From Acinetobacter albensis (GTDB lineage Bacteria; Pseudomonadota; Gammaproteobacteria; Pseudomonadales; Moraxellaceae), in the NCBI RefSeq assembly GCF_900095025.1, contig NZ_FMBK01000004.1:1-64000 (forward strand): 64,000 nucleotides of DNA. Reading direction: 5' to 3'. Position 1 is the stretch's first letter. The number at the start of each line of letters is the position of its first letter. Shown piece by piece: positions 1 through 9,448 of the stretch. Made by a program: the position numbers and the translations under genes. The notes beneath the pieces were generated by a model that was not told the DNA's origin, searched no databases, and worked only from the letters and a program-made list of their open reading frames with translations.

Positions 1-173
1 CCTAGATTTAACCCTTTAAGCTAAATCCTTGTTTCTCAACAAGTTTTAATCAACATCACCGCCGATGGATGTGCATTCTACAGCATTTTAATCACCATAC
101 AACCCCTTTTTTATTTTATTTTATTAAAAATGCTTCAAATGTTTATTTATTCTTCTATTTGCTAAATTAAATA

Positions 174-1247
174 CTAGGTTTTGCATGCAAAAGGTACAGA
201 ATGTGCAAAATCATCTTTTATTTTTGCTTGTTTGTTTTTTTCTTGCCACCTTAAAGAGCGGCAATCGATGTATTCACAATACCCACTTTCCCCCTCTTGT
301 TCTTCATTATTTATTTTAACTTGATATTTAAAGCTTCCAACATAACCCGCAGCCAACCCAAACTTAAAATCACCACGACTTTGCGCTTGAACTGAAAGAG
401 CATAACCATCTTTACCCAAATAACGCCATTCAAACTCGCGTGGTAAATACATGCTATGCCCATTTGGAGTTTTGACTTTTGGATAAACACGATGAACTTT
501 GAAATGAACATTTTGATCAAACATTTGCACTGTGCCATTACTGGCATCTCTTAAATACAACCGAGATTGTAAAATTCGGTTAAATGAATCACGGAGCTGG
601 ATTAAAACAAGTTGACGATTGTTGGCTAAATTGATGATCTGGTGGGTAAAAAAAGCAAGAGGTAAATATGAAAAGTTAATTGCTCGCCCATATTCAAATG
701 CACCTATATGTTGAATGCTAAATTTCTGATCTTTGTAGACTACCTCACCTTCACATGTGCACAACACCGACCAATATTCAGCCATCCCCATCGGCAATTT
801 AATAAAATAAGAAATAATATTACTGGTATGAATATTTAAATCAAAACTGAGCTCATTATCTTTACGTAAGATATGGAAGTGTGGAAAACATCCCGAAATA
901 AGTTCCCTTTCAGCAAACTGGAATTGCTCTTTTTGGAATTGACACTCTTTAACAATTGAATAAGCATTGAATTGCCCAACCATATGTGGACTTGTGCTAA
1001 CCATCACAGTCGCAGTATCTTGAGCAGTGCTACAAATTGCACTTTCATTACGCAATATAGGCACATTGGGCTGCCCCATCAGGCTTCGAAAGTTTAAATA
1101 ATGTAAGGGAGCAGGTAGATCAGGAATGATCAAGCCCTGATGAATGATTTTATATCGCCCTTTTGGTGGATGATAAGCAAGCTGGGCTTGAAAAGGAGCC
1201 TGACTGAGTTGTTTGGATTGGTCAAATAAATCTGGAAACAACTGCAT
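174..1247 (-). CDS. hypothetical protein, DUF6670-like
   Basis: This is a 357-residue protein with no signal peptide and no clear membrane segment. I do not recognise a catalytic motif. From memory it resembles an Acinetobacter family catalogued as DUF6670, but that is unverified. The start is well supported: AGGAG lies six bases upstream of the ATG. The sequence is rich in beta-type alternation and aromatic residues, and ends with a short basic and polar tail. It is the first gene in the window and lies just downstream of pssA on the same strand, with about 40 bp between them, so the two may be cotranscribed. Function unknown. Confidence 0.6.
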   Translation of the reverse strand: MQLFPDLFDQSKQLSQAPFQAQLAYHPPKGRYKIIHQGLIIPDLPAPLHYLNFRSLMGQPNVPILRNESAICSTAQDTATVMVSTSPHMVGQFNAYSIVKECQFQKEQFQFAERELISGCFPHFHILRKDNELSFDLNIHTSNIISYFIKLPMGMAEYWSVLCTCEGEVVYKDQKFSIQHIGAFEYGRAINFSYLPLAFFTHQIINLANNRQLVLIQLRDSFNRILQSRLYLRDASNGTVQMFDQNVHFKVHRVYPKVKTPNGHSMYLPREFEWRYLGKDGYALSVQAQSRGDFKFGLAAGYVGSFKYQVKINNEEQEGESGYCEYIDCRSLRWQEKNKQAKIKDDFAHSVPFACKT

Positions 1248-1285
1248 CTCATGCTCCTTTTTATTATCGTTATATTAATCTCATT

Positions 1286-2113
1286 TTATATAGGGTTATT
1301 TTTTTTTGCCATAAATGTTGTCACAAAACCAGACAACGCATAAATAATTGAAATGATCAAAATGCCGACTGGAATATTATAAGTAACTGCCGCCAATATA
1401 AAAACAATAATCGGTAAAACTGCAAAAGGTACACGTTTACGATCTACTGTTTTAAACGAATAATATTTGATATTTGAAATCATCAACAAACCCACTGAGA
1501 TAATGACAGCGGCATTAATAGCTTGAATACCTTTTTCACGTAAATCGAAAACTGCTGGAAAATCTCGCGCGACCAGTACTAATGAAATAATCATCACCGC
1601 AGCCAATGGACTGGCAACACCAATAAAATAGCGTTTATCGACTACACCAATTTGTACATTAAAACGTGCCAAACGAAATGCAGCACATGCAGTATAAACA
1701 AAGCATGCTGCCAAACCCAAACGACCTAAATCATGCAGGCTCCAGCTATACATTAAAATAGCTGGCGCAACACCAAATGCGAGTAAATCCGACAAGGAGT
1801 CAAATTGCTCACCAAACGGACTTTGTGCACCAATTGCGCGTGCCACTCGCCCATCTAGACCGTCAAGTAATGCCGCGATAAAAATGGCGTACACCGCTTG
1901 GGTATAATCACCATTCATACTGGCAATAATTGAATAAAAACCCGACAGTAAAGCAGCAGTGGTAATCAGATTCGGCCACAGATAGATTCCACGACGTTTT
2001 ACCTTTTGCCCTTCTTGGGTATGTTCCTCTTCTTCAACTTCAAAGGTGATGCCATCAAAAGCATGCTCATCCACTGTAGAAGACTTACTTTCAGGTTTGT
2101 TTATATTTGTCAT
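1286..2113 (-). CDS. pssA: CDP-diacylglycerol--serine O-phosphatidyltransferase
   Basis: The enzyme joins CDP-diacylglycerol and L-serine to make phosphatidylserine, the precursor of phosphatidylethanolamine, at the inner membrane. The 275-residue protein shows the full CDP-alcohol phosphotransferase signature: DGRVAR, eight residues, then G, three residues, D, three residues, D (GEQFDSLSD), in the first half. About eight hydrophobic segments follow a polar N-terminal tail of roughly 40 residues. This is the polytopic, Bacillus-type PssA rather than the soluble E. coli type. An AGGA lies about nine bases upstream of the start. The neighbouring rlmJ is unrelated in function. Confidence 0.93.
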   Translation of the reverse strand: MTNINKPESKSSTVDEHAFDGITFEVEEEEHTQEGQKVKRRGIYLWPNLITTAALLSGFYSIIASMNGDYTQAVYAIFIAALLDGLDGRVARAIGAQSPFGEQFDSLSDLLAFGVAPAILMYSWSLHDLGRLGLAACFVYTACAAFRLARFNVQIGVVDKRYFIGVASPLAAVMIISLVLVARDFPAVFDLREKGIQAINAAVIISVGLLMISNIKYYSFKTVDRKRVPFAVLPIIVFILAAVTYNIPVGILIISIIYALSGFVTTFMAKKNNPI

Positions 2114-2159
2114 TCTTGTCGATCCTAACTGTAACCGTATCTCTTCTTAAGCGCTTATC

Positions 2160-3017
2160 TTACTCGCCAACCAACCAGCGTACCGCAGCATGACCACCAT
2201 TTTCACTCATGCGCAAATGTGGAAATAACCATTGGAGTGCTTCATCTGCATCTTGTGAGAATTTCCAAGGTGGGTTGATCACCAATAAACTACAACCATT
2301 TAATCCCACAGGAGTATCATCAGGCCATACACAAATTTCACACACCAATTGACGACGAATCCCAGTTTTGATCATTTTCTTTTCAAAACGATCAATCATG
2401 GCGCGATCTTTAATTGGATACCACACAGCAAAAACACCTGTTGGCCATTTTTTATGTGCCATCGCCAACAATTCTACCAATTGTGGAAAATCTTTACGTT
2501 CTAATTCGTAAGGCGGATCAATCATCACTAAACCACGCTTTTCTTTCGGTGGAATAACGCCTAACAATCCTTCATACGCATCACGTTCATGCAGACCTGC
2601 ACGGCGATCACGAATATTAAAATATAATTGCTGAAAAACTTCGCTTTGCATTTCAAAAATAGTGGCTTGATCAGTTTCACGCATGCCCTCTAAGGCAAAC
2701 CAAGGTGAACCTGGATAAGCACCTTGACCTGAACCTGCACGCATATCTGCAACAATTTTAAGATATTGTTTGATTGCTTCTGGCGCATTACGCGTAATTG
2801 AATCATCTAGTTTAACTAAACGATGAATACCATTTAAAAACTCACCTGACTTTTGTGCAGCCGATGTCGATAAATCATATTTACCTGCACCACCATGCGT
2901 ATCGATATAGCGATAAGGTTTATCTTTTGCATTTAAACGTGTTAAAAGTTGGAGCAATAACACATGCTTCATAACATCAGCAAAGTTGCCTGCATGAAAA
3001 TGGTGACGGTAATTCAT
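2160..3017 (-). CDS. rlmJ: 23S rRNA (adenine(2030)-N6)-methyltransferase
   Basis: RlmJ methylates N6 of A2030 in 23S rRNA, using S-adenosylmethionine. The 285-residue length is that of the family. The N-terminus MNYRHHFHAGNFADVMKH is the family hallmark, and the catalytic motif IV of N6-adenine methyltransferases is visible as DPPYE in the C-terminal half, within MIDPPYELERKDF. The start is supported by an upstream AGGAATGAAAG. It is probably transcribed alone or with pssA. The gene on the other strand (3134) is divergent, so the space between them should hold both promoters. Confidence 0.95.
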   Translation of the reverse strand: MNYRHHFHAGNFADVMKHVLLLQLLTRLNAKDKPYRYIDTHGGAGKYDLSTSAAQKSGEFLNGIHRLVKLDDSITRNAPEAIKQYLKIVADMRAGSGQGAYPGSPWFALEGMRETDQATIFEMQSEVFQQLYFNIRDRRAGLHERDAYEGLLGVIPPKEKRGLVMIDPPYELERKDFPQLVELLAMAHKKWPTGVFAVWYPIKDRAMIDRFEKKMIKTGIRRQLVCEICVWPDDTPVGLNGCSLLVINPPWKFSQDADEALQWLFPHLRMSENGGHAAVRWLVGE

Positions 3018-3133
3018 GTTTCTTTCATTCCTATAATCAATCGATATTTTAGCATGAAAAATTGTTTCATTCCGAAGGATATCTTGCTCTAGAATACGCC
3101 ACCCTTTTTCTTATTATTTTTGAGTATAGCGAT

Positions 3134-3736
3134 ATGGATGCAACTCGACTCCCAAAGTCATGTCATGTTGATCAAATCATTGACGATTTAGATCAACAGG
3201 GTTTTACGATTATTGATCATACTTACCCGCTCGACTACATGAGTTCTTTATTGGAAGAATGCATAACCAATTTAAATCATTTTCGCAATGCTGCTATTCA
3301 GAGTGGTGTTATCAGTAAAATCCGCAGTGATCATATTCTTTGGATTGAGTATGATTTGGACATAGCCCAACAGCATATTGAAATACTACGGCATCTCTCT
3401 CAGCTCCTTAATCAAAATTTCTACTTAGGGATTAAAGAAGTGGAAGCGCATTTTGCCTGCTATCAATCAGGCGAATATTACGCTTTACATCGAGACAATC
3501 CACAACAAAAAAATAATCGTGTGATTTCGAGTGTTTATTACTTACATCAAGAGTGGCAACAAGATTGGGGTGGAGAATTACACCTTCAAGACAAAAATCA
3601 AAAATGGCATACCATTCAACCTCATCCCAATCGCTTGGTATTATTTCAAAGTGATTTATTGCATGAAGTACTTGTAGCAAAACATCAACGTCTGTCTATC
3701 ACTGCATGGCTACGTAATGGTTGTTCTGTATTGTAA
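3134..3736 (+). CDS. 2OG-Fe(II) oxygenase (prolyl 4-hydroxylase-like)
   Basis: This 200-residue protein carries the Fe(II)/2-oxoglutarate dioxygenase fold in its C-terminal half: HRDN (first His and Asp iron ligands), LHEV (second His) and RLSITAW (the Arg that binds 2-oxoglutarate), in the right order and spacing. It should hydroxylate an unknown substrate, and the relatives are P4Hc-type SM-20-like proteins. I chose the ATG at 3134. A frame open from a TTG at 3062 would add 24 residues that look non-coding and would run into the rlmJ promoter region. A second gene follows within 100 bp. Confidence 0.85.
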   Translation: MDATRLPKSCHVDQIIDDLDQQGFTIIDHTYPLDYMSSLLEECITNLNHFRNAAIQSGVISKIRSDHILWIEYDLDIAQQHIEILRHLSQLLNQNFYLGIKEVEAHFACYQSGEYYALHRDNPQQKNNRVISSVYYLHQEWQQDWGGELHLQDKNQKWHTIQPHPNRLVLFQSDLLHEVLVAKHQRLSITAWLRNGCSVL

Positions 3737-3826
3737 TTGATGCTTTTAAAAGCAGAATGCAGCTACACCCTTTTAATTCTTAAATTTGACCCGATATACC
3801 GATTATTCATTTATGAGGTTGGGCCA

Positions 3827-4354
3827 ATGTTTGAAAATACAAAACAAATTATCGAGCGTATCGGTGAGACCGATCAATTGTATTTAACAAATAATACGCC
3901 TGAACTTGCTTTAGAACGTGCAGACTTGCGCTTACAACTGGTGGTCTTTAGCAATTCCCGCCAAGAACAGATACATTTTCTACAAGAAGCAATTGTTCTT
4001 TTAGAGCAAGCGCGTATTGAATATGAAGAAATGCCTATGCGGGTTTATTTAGACTTGTCTATTCAATTGGCTAAAGCATATATGATGTATTTCGACATCA
4101 GTAAAGAAGTACGTTTTGCATTAATTACACAGCAAATTTTAAAACCGCTTAATCAGCATGCGCATAGTGATATTTATTTTTTACTGGCATATGCCTCTAT
4201 TTCTAAAAATGAGATTGCGCTTACACGCCATTGGTTAATTAAATACAGTAAAACCAATGATTTTGATTTAGAACTTTTGCAAACGCATCCTGCTTTTAAA
4301 AATATTCAACAAGATCCGTGGTTTGTCGAATTACTTCAGACCAAGCTTCATTAA
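3827..4354 (+). CDS. hypothetical TPR-like protein
   Basis: This is a soluble, acidic, helix-rich protein of 175 residues with no signal peptide. Its C-terminal part (HWLIKYSKTNDF, then LLQTHPAFKNI and DPWFVELL) looks like the final TPR unit found at the end of tetratricopeptide proteins, so a protein-protein scaffold is likely. The ATG at 3827 is preceded by GAGG at the right distance. The longer reading from 3737 starts immediately after the oxygenase stop and adds an implausible hydrophobic stretch. It is probably cotranscribed with the oxygenase. Function unknown. Confidence 0.65.
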   Translation: MFENTKQIIERIGETDQLYLTNNTPELALERADLRLQLVVFSNSRQEQIHFLQEAIVLLEQARIEYEEMPMRVYLDLSIQLAKAYMMYFDISKEVRFALITQQILKPLNQHAHSDIYFLLAYASISKNEIALTRHWLIKYSKTNDFDLELLQTHPAFKNIQQDPWFVELLQTKLH

Positions 4355-4384
4355 TTAAAAAATTAAAGATTTAAATTAAAAAAA

Positions 4385-4420
4385 ACTAAAAACTCCTTCA
4401 ACCGGAGTTTTTAGTTTTTT
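4385..4420. terminator. Rho-independent terminator, bidirectional
   Basis: A perfect 12-bp stem ACTAAAAACTCC / GGAGTTTTTAGT with a seven-base loop (TTCAACC) is followed by T5 on the plus strand and preceded by A-rich sequence. It sits between the TPR-like gene (plus) and the DUF2789 gene (minus) and can serve both. Confidence 0.88.
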
Positions 4421-4456
4421 GATGTTCTATTTTAATCAAATTTTATCAGATATTTT

Positions 4457-4717
4457 TTAAGCCATATGTGCTTTAGACGCATTCATATGCAGCTGTTGAT
4501 TCAACTCATCCACCCACATGACCCATTCATCCGCATCTTCTACTAAATAACGAATAAGGAACTCACGCTGAGACTTCGTCCAGAACGGTGCATCATGCAG
4601 ATTGATATGTGCAGGCAATTGATGGGTACGAATAAACAACTCTATCGCTGCTTGGCTACTGGCAAGACCAAGTTGAGAAAACAGTAATTCCAAAGAAGGC
4701 TTATTATTCATGAGCAT
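4457..4717 (-). CDS. DUF2789 family protein, copy 1
   Basis: This small soluble protein of 86 residues has the DUF2789 pattern: LELLFSQLGL near the N-terminus, FIRTHQLP, HDAPFWTKSQREFL, and a C-terminal DEWVMWVDELNQQLH. The role of the family is unknown. AAGGAG lies six bases upstream of the ATG at 4717 and twelve upstream of the in-frame ATG at 4711, so 4717 is the better start. It lies about 120 bp downstream of a paralogue (4836-5084) on the same strand; the two align end to end. Confidence 0.85.
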   Translation of the reverse strand: MLMNNKPSLELLFSQLGLASSQAAIELFIRTHQLPAHINLHDAPFWTKSQREFLIRYLVEDADEWVMWVDELNQQLHMNASKAHMA

Positions 4718-4835
4718 CGGATACTCCTTATTTGCTAAATTGTCATTTGTTATACATTTAACTTATAAGAAATATCAGCAAAATAATAGCTATCCAAACT
4801 ATTATGTTGTTTCAATTTGTGATTAAAACACTGTC

Positions 4836-5084
4836 TTACAAATGCACATGTGCATCACTATGTAATTGTTCATTTAATGTATCGACTACAATGACCCATT
4901 CATCATCTTTTTTCCAATGACTTTGTAAAAACTCGCGCTGCCCTTCACTCCAAAAATCTGCACAATGGAGTTTAGTCTCAGCAGCCAATTGATGGGTTTG
5001 AATAAATTTCTCAATAGCTTCTTGGTTATGCTCTAAGCCTAACTGTTGGAATAAAAGTTCTAGGGTCGGTTGCTCATCAAACAT
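4836..5084 (-). CDS. DUF2789 family protein, copy 2
   Basis: An 82-residue paralogue of the neighbouring DUF2789 gene. It shares LELLFQQLGL, FIQTHQLA, the FWSEGQREFLQ block and a final DEWVIVVDTLNEQLH, but much of the sequence between has diverged. The ATG has an upstream AGGAAAAAAG. It is soluble, with no cysteine pairs and no catalytic motif. The tandem arrangement suggests an old duplication. Function unknown. Confidence 0.85.
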   Translation of the reverse strand: MFDEQPTLELLFQQLGLEHNQEAIEKFIQTHQLAAETKLHCADFWSEGQREFLQSHWKKDDEWVIVVDTLNEQLHSDAHVHL

Positions 5085-5201
5085 CTTTTTTCCTCAAGTT
5101 TTTATTCTGAATACTCAAAATAACGTGATTTAGTAAAGAGTTCAGCTAGAACTCCTTATTATCTTGTTATGGTTTTGTTCCCTTTACAAAGTTCAGGCAT
5201 T

Positions 5202-5230
5202 AAAAAAGCACTCTTGTTAGAGTGCTTTTT
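5202..5230 (-). terminator. terminator downstream of mdh
   Basis: The stem AAAAAAGCACTCT / AGAGTGCTTTTT has a TGTT loop and lies 33 bp after the mdh stop on the minus strand. On that strand the hairpin is followed by a T-run. Confidence 0.88.
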
Positions 5231-5262
5231 ACAACTTAGTTTAAAAACTAAATTTTAAAAAA

Positions 5263-6249
5263 TTAGTTAAACAAGTGAGCAATTGCTGCACGTTCACCTT
5301 CTAATTCTTCAAGTGTAACATCCATACGTTCACGGCTGAATGCATCAATTTCTAGGCCTTCAACACGTTTGTATTGACCGTTTTCACATGTTACTGGAAC
5401 ACCGTACATCACGCCTTCAGGAATACCATAAGAACCGTCAGAAGGAATACCCATCGTTACCCATTCGCCATTTGTGCCAAGAGCCCAGTCGCGCATATGG
5501 TCGATTGCAGCATTTGCAGCAGAAGCAGCAGAAGATAAACCACGTGCTTCAATGATTGCAGCGCCACGTTTACCAACCGTAGGAAGGAATACGTTTGCGT
5601 TCCATTCTTGATCGTTGATCATGTCTTTAACGCTTTCGCCATTGATGGTCGCAAAACGGTAGTCAGCATACATGGTTGGAGAGTGGTTACCCCAAACAGT
5701 AAGGTTTTTAATGTCTTTAACCGCTTTACCTGTTTTAGCCGCAACTTGACTAAGGGCACGATTATGATCAAGACGAAGCATCGCAGTGAACTGACCTGGA
5801 TTAAGATCTGGAGCAGATTTCATCGCAATATAAGCATTCGTGTTCGCAGGGTTACCTACAACAAGAACTTTAACGTCACGGCTTGCATGGTCGTTAATTG
5901 ATTTACCTTGAACAGTAAAGATTTTAGCATTTTCTTGTAAAAGTTCAGCACGTTCCATACCAGGACCGCGTGGACGAGAACCTACAAGTAAGCAGTAATC
6001 AGCATCTTTAAATGCCACATCTGGATCATCAGTACCGATCATGCCTTCTAATAGAGGGAATGCACAGTCTTCAAGTTCCATCATGACGCCTTTAAGCGCA
6101 GCTTGAGGCTTCTCAAAAGGAACTTCGAGCAACTGCAAAATAACCGGTTGATCTTTACCTAGCATCTCGCCGCTTGCGATACGGAATAGTAAGCTATAAC
6201 CAATTTGACCTGCAGCACCAGTAACGGCAACACGAACGGCTTGCTTCAT
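5263..6249 (-). CDS. mdh: malate dehydrogenase
   Basis: This enzyme interconverts (S)-malate and oxaloacetate with NAD+ in the TCA cycle, in the cytoplasm. At 328 residues it belongs to the longer Mdh group related to cytosolic malate dehydrogenases. Visible motifs are the NAD-binding GAAGQIGYS (residues 11-19), the substrate-loop arginines in [10 protein letters not shown] (91-100), RLDHNRA with the relay Asp at 161, and the catalytic His189 in [13 protein letters not shown] lies eight bases before the ATG. It is monocistronic, with its own terminator. Confidence 0.97.
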   Translation of the reverse strand: MKQAVRVAVTGAAGQIGYSLLFRIASGEMLGKDQPVILQLLEVPFEKPQAALKGVMMELEDCAFPLLEGMIGTDDPDVAFKDADYCLLVGSRPRGPGMERAELLQENAKIFTVQGKSINDHASRDVKVLVVGNPANTNAYIAMKSAPDLNPGQFTAMLRLDHNRALSQVAAKTGKAVKDIKNLTVWGNHSPTMYADYRFATINGESVKDMINDQEWNANVFLPTVGKRGAAIIEARGLSSAASAANAAIDHMRDWALGTNGEWVTMGIPSDGSYGIPEGVMYGVPVTCENGQYKRVEGLEIDAFSRERMDVTLEELEGERAAIAHLFN

Positions 6250-6418
6250 CTAATTATCTCCAATTGAGGATAGTCAATGCGATTAAATAGTTAGTCCATT
6301 TAATCTAATAATCGTAATCGCCAAAGATTGTACTCCAATCAATCAACCGATGCATGCAAAAGAGAATGAATTTCAACAAAAGTCTGATAGGAAGTATCAA
6401 TAAAATAGGTCAAAAAGA

Positions 6419-7105
6419 CTAGTAAGAACCTTTTATTGTAAATGAGGCTGGACAATTCGTGTCTACGGTGACTGAGCATTGCTTATATTGACCATTGGTT
6501 TTATAGCAAAGTTTGACTTCCGTTAAAATGGTGTTTTGTTGAATAGCGGCACAATTAAATCTAAGCGCTTGACTTGGCAGCGTTGGGTTTAAACGCAAAA
6601 ATTGTGAACGAAACTCAGTAAGTTGGATCGTACGCGTTTCAGGACTGGTTAATTCACTGGGTATTTTTAAACGTTCAGCATAATTAATCACTGTACGAAA
6701 ATATTGACTGGCATTCATCGGGACACACCCACCAATCGATCTCCAGAGTTGTAACCGAGTATTTCCATCAGGCATAACACGAGCAACGACTTTTGCTTGT
6801 AACGGTGAGAGTTCAGCGGAAGAATTAGTTTTGCAATCGGTTTTTGATGTTTCAGGATATAAACCTGAAATATTTAATGCATACCCCTCTAAACATTTCC
6901 TTTTCTTTGAGCTATGGGTATCTAACATACATACGGCAGGCGTCATTTGTATCACCATGACATAGCCCTGCACGGGTGCTGCATAAATACGAGGCGTTAT
7001 CAGGATGAGTCCTACTCCACTCAAGCCAAAAGCTGCCCACTTTTTTAACGCAGGCATGTATTCAAAAAAAATCATCAACAAACCAGACCTATCGCTACAA
7101 CTCAT
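6419..7105 (-). CDS. RNase T2-like secreted protein, catalytic residues lost
   Basis: This 228-residue exported protein aligns along its length with E. coli RNase I. Matching blocks are YVMVIQMTPAVC with FSLALSWQPGFC, ALNISGLYPE with the HGLWP block, LWRSIGGC with EYAKHGAC, then SQYFRTVINYAERLK, ALRFNC, LTEVKLCYK and the C-terminal NCPASFTIKGSY. The His of HGLWP is Ser here, and the KHG of the second active-site block is replaced, so it should not cleave RNA by the usual mechanism. A signal peptide is clear (up to about PRIYA). The ATG at 7105 overlaps slt termination as TAATATG, which suggests coupling; ATG 7057 gives a tidier signal peptide. Confidence 0.75.
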   Translation of the reverse strand: MSCSDRSGLLMIFFEYMPALKKWAAFGLSGVGLILITPRIYAAPVQGYVMVIQMTPAVCMLDTHSSKKRKCLEGYALNISGLYPETSKTDCKTNSSAELSPLQAKVVARVMPDGNTRLQLWRSIGGCVPMNASQYFRTVINYAERLKIPSELTSPETRTIQLTEFRSQFLRLNPTLPSQALRFNCAAIQQNTILTEVKLCYKTNGQYKQCSVTVDTNCPASFTIKGSY

Positions 7106-7106
7106 A

Positions 7107-9062
7107 TTAAGGATTGTTTCTTAAAGGAATAATATTCATACGTTTTTCAAGTGACTGTGCACCTTGTCCAAGCAATACACCATAATGTGTAGCATTGGTC
7201 ATGACGTGTTTAACATAATCACGTGTTTCAGTCAGGGGAATCGATTCTGTATATTGATCAGCCGCAATCGCTTGAGTTTCAGGTTGCCAACGACGTGCTC
7301 GATTTGGACCAGCATTGTAACCCGCAGTAGCCAAAACAGGGCTATTGCTTAACTGACTTTGAATCATAGATAAGTAGAACGTACCATAACGAATATTGGT
7401 GTTCATATCAGTCAATGCAGCAGGATTATAACTTTCACCCATTTGTCTTGCGATCAGTTTTGCCGTGTCTGGCATAATTTGCATTAGACCACCCGCACCT
7501 ACATGTGAACGTGCATTGGTCACAAAACGACTTTCTTGGCGCATCAGACCATACGCCCATGCTGGATCGACGCCAGCATTACGACTGTGACTGACCACAT
7601 AGTTTTGATGTGGCATGGCATAACGATAAGCATAATTATGTTTATTTTCAGTCCGATCTGCAGCATAAATGGCACGGTCATACCACCCCATATCTGTGGC
7701 ACGTTTAGCTGCGGCCAATAGAAGACCATCATCATGTTTTAAATAGGCCTGACGCACTGCCCAATTCCATTCACGATTAATATAATTTTCAGGAGCATCT
7801 ACACGGCGCAAAGCAAAGGCCCGACTAAAATGAATATCCTGATTCAACCGTTGTAAATCATGATTAGAGGGTTGAACATTATTCGGTAGGTTGCTGTATT
7901 TTTGCCCCAACTGGTCTTTAGCCAACAAATTATGATAGTCATCACCTTCAGCCAGTTTTTTAAAAATCTGTTGTGCTGCACGTTTTGATGATGCATCGCC
8001 ACGCTGTTCTGAAGCACGCGCCAACCAATATTGCCAACGATCTTCTTGTTTTTGGGTGACGCTCATCGCATCGATGGCGCGAATCAAGCTTTCCCATGCG
8101 CTAAAGCGAATCGCTTGACGGGCATAAATTTCTGCTTCTTCTGAACTAAAAGGCAGACCATAACTGGCATCTAAATAATTCAGCACTTCACGGTTAAAGT
8201 TATTTTTCATGACCGTTGTACCACCAATATATCCGACTGCACGATATAAGGCTTTTTGTACTTGTACAGGTGTCCCTTGTGCTGCACGCTGAACTGAAGA
8301 TAGCGCAGAATTTAAATCACTGTCCGCTAATCGTCCCATTGCAAAAATTAAATAAGCGTGATCAACGCTTGATGCTTTGGGTGCAGACCATAAATAATTT
8401 AATGGATTTGCCTGAATTTGATTGAGCTGTGCTAGAGATAAATTAATGCCTAATGTTTGTGCTGTGGCTAATGCCTGACCTGACTGACCTGCACGAAGTT
8501 GCCCCCATACGCGTTGTTGCCGATCTTGTTCCGTCATTAAGGGGCTAGATAGCATCATACGCCCCAGACCTGTACATAATTCTGGCTGTGAATTGGTCAT
8601 CAACCACACATCTTTAAATTCGGCAAAAACCAGTGGATCACCTGACTTGGCTCGCACTTGAGCCACTGCACAGCTTTCTGCCTGATCTGCATTGGTTACA
8701 TACGGCAAAACCGGCTGTGCAGATGCAAAATCTGCTTGTTTAACTTTTTCCTCAACATAATCTGCTGCCAATTTTTCGGTCATAGCAGATTGTGGATAAC
8801 GTTGGGCAAAACTGGTAATTTGACTGGATGATTGTGCAGCTAAATTGGAATTGAGTGCCCAATATTCAGGATAATAGCCTAATACATCATTTTGCATAGA
8901 GCTTTGGTATTGTTGAAGTAACCCTATATTTCCAGAATTGGCGGCTCTTAAAGCATCATTAAATTGTTCATCTGCCGCATGGCTTAGGGACATACAACCT
9001 GTTGATGCCAAGCTCAACGCAAGCATTTTATAATATTTTTTATGAATTACCCGATTGAACAT
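7107..9062 (-). CDS. slt: soluble lytic murein transglycosylase
   Basis: It cleaves the MurNAc-GlcNAc bond of peptidoglycan to give 1,6-anhydro ends, in the periplasm. The 651-residue length fits Slt70. An N-terminal signal peptide (cut near SLSHA) is followed by a long helical superhelix to about residue 490, and then the C-terminal SLT domain: the catalytic Glu510 in LMRQESRF, GAGGLMQIMPDTA, and AGYNAGPNRARRW. STGC near residue 23 is a poor lipobox because Ser occupies the hydrophobic position, so a soluble periplasmic form is more likely. It appears to head a two-gene operon with the RNase T2-like gene. Confidence 0.95.
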   Translation of the reverse strand: MFNRVIHKKYYKMLALSLASTGCMSLSHAADEQFNDALRAANSGNIGLLQQYQSSMQNDVLGYYPEYWALNSNLAAQSSSQITSFAQRYPQSAMTEKLAADYVEEKVKQADFASAQPVLPYVTNADQAESCAVAQVRAKSGDPLVFAEFKDVWLMTNSQPELCTGLGRMMLSSPLMTEQDRQQRVWGQLRAGQSGQALATAQTLGINLSLAQLNQIQANPLNYLWSAPKASSVDHAYLIFAMGRLADSDLNSALSSVQRAAQGTPVQVQKALYRAVGYIGGTTVMKNNFNREVLNYLDASYGLPFSSEEAEIYARQAIRFSAWESLIRAIDAMSVTQKQEDRWQYWLARASEQRGDASSKRAAQQIFKKLAEGDDYHNLLAKDQLGQKYSNLPNNVQPSNHDLQRLNQDIHFSRAFALRRVDAPENYINREWNWAVRQAYLKHDDGLLLAAAKRATDMGWYDRAIYAADRTENKHNYAYRYAMPHQNYVVSHSRNAGVDPAWAYGLMRQESRFVTNARSHVGAGGLMQIMPDTAKLIARQMGESYNPAALTDMNTNIRYGTFYLSMIQSQLSNSPVLATAGYNAGPNRARRWQPETQAIAADQYTESIPLTETRDYVKHVMTNATHYGVLLGQGAQSLEKRMNIIPLRNNP

Positions 9063-9448
9063 ATGCTGGTCTTCCGTCCTTTAATCTTGTATAGATCTTG
9101 CCTAATCATGTGTAAATAGTTTAAGTACTATTCAATAGGTCTACTGTTCTGTTATGTAACCTCATGATTAGACAATATTAATTTTCAATCATTTTTACTG
9201 CATAAATCAATATTTTTATGCGCTTATTTATATCTATAAGTTTATCTTCAATTCCTGCTAAAATATGCGCCTTTCTTCTATTCAAATTACAATTAGACAG
9301 ATTGAGCCAGCCTAATTTTTTCACTTCAGTTTTAATCCAAAATTGAAATCAAAAAGAAAAGTGGTTCTCCCTGCGTCCCATTTCACTCATGGGAAATAAG
9401 GGAAATCTAAAATTGTGATTTCTTTGATTTATCCTTCTAGGAGCCTAC
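9063..9448. other. intergenic region between divergent slt and miaB
   Basis: This 386-bp region should hold the divergent slt and miaB promoters, but I could not assign a convincing -35/-10 pair. A hairpin with a TCCCAT / ATGGGA stem (9376-9381 with 9389-9394) and an outer CCCT / AGGG pair lies in the miaB leader. AGGAG sits just upstream of the miaB ATG. I see no gene here. Confidence 0.6.

Noticed and set aside
1..173. A possible partial gene at the left edge
   Set aside because: No long open frame or family match is seen; it is AT-rich non-coding sequence.
3062..3133. A TTG-initiated extension of the 2OG oxygenase
   Set aside because: The added residues do not look like coding sequence and cover the region where the divergent rlmJ promoter should be.
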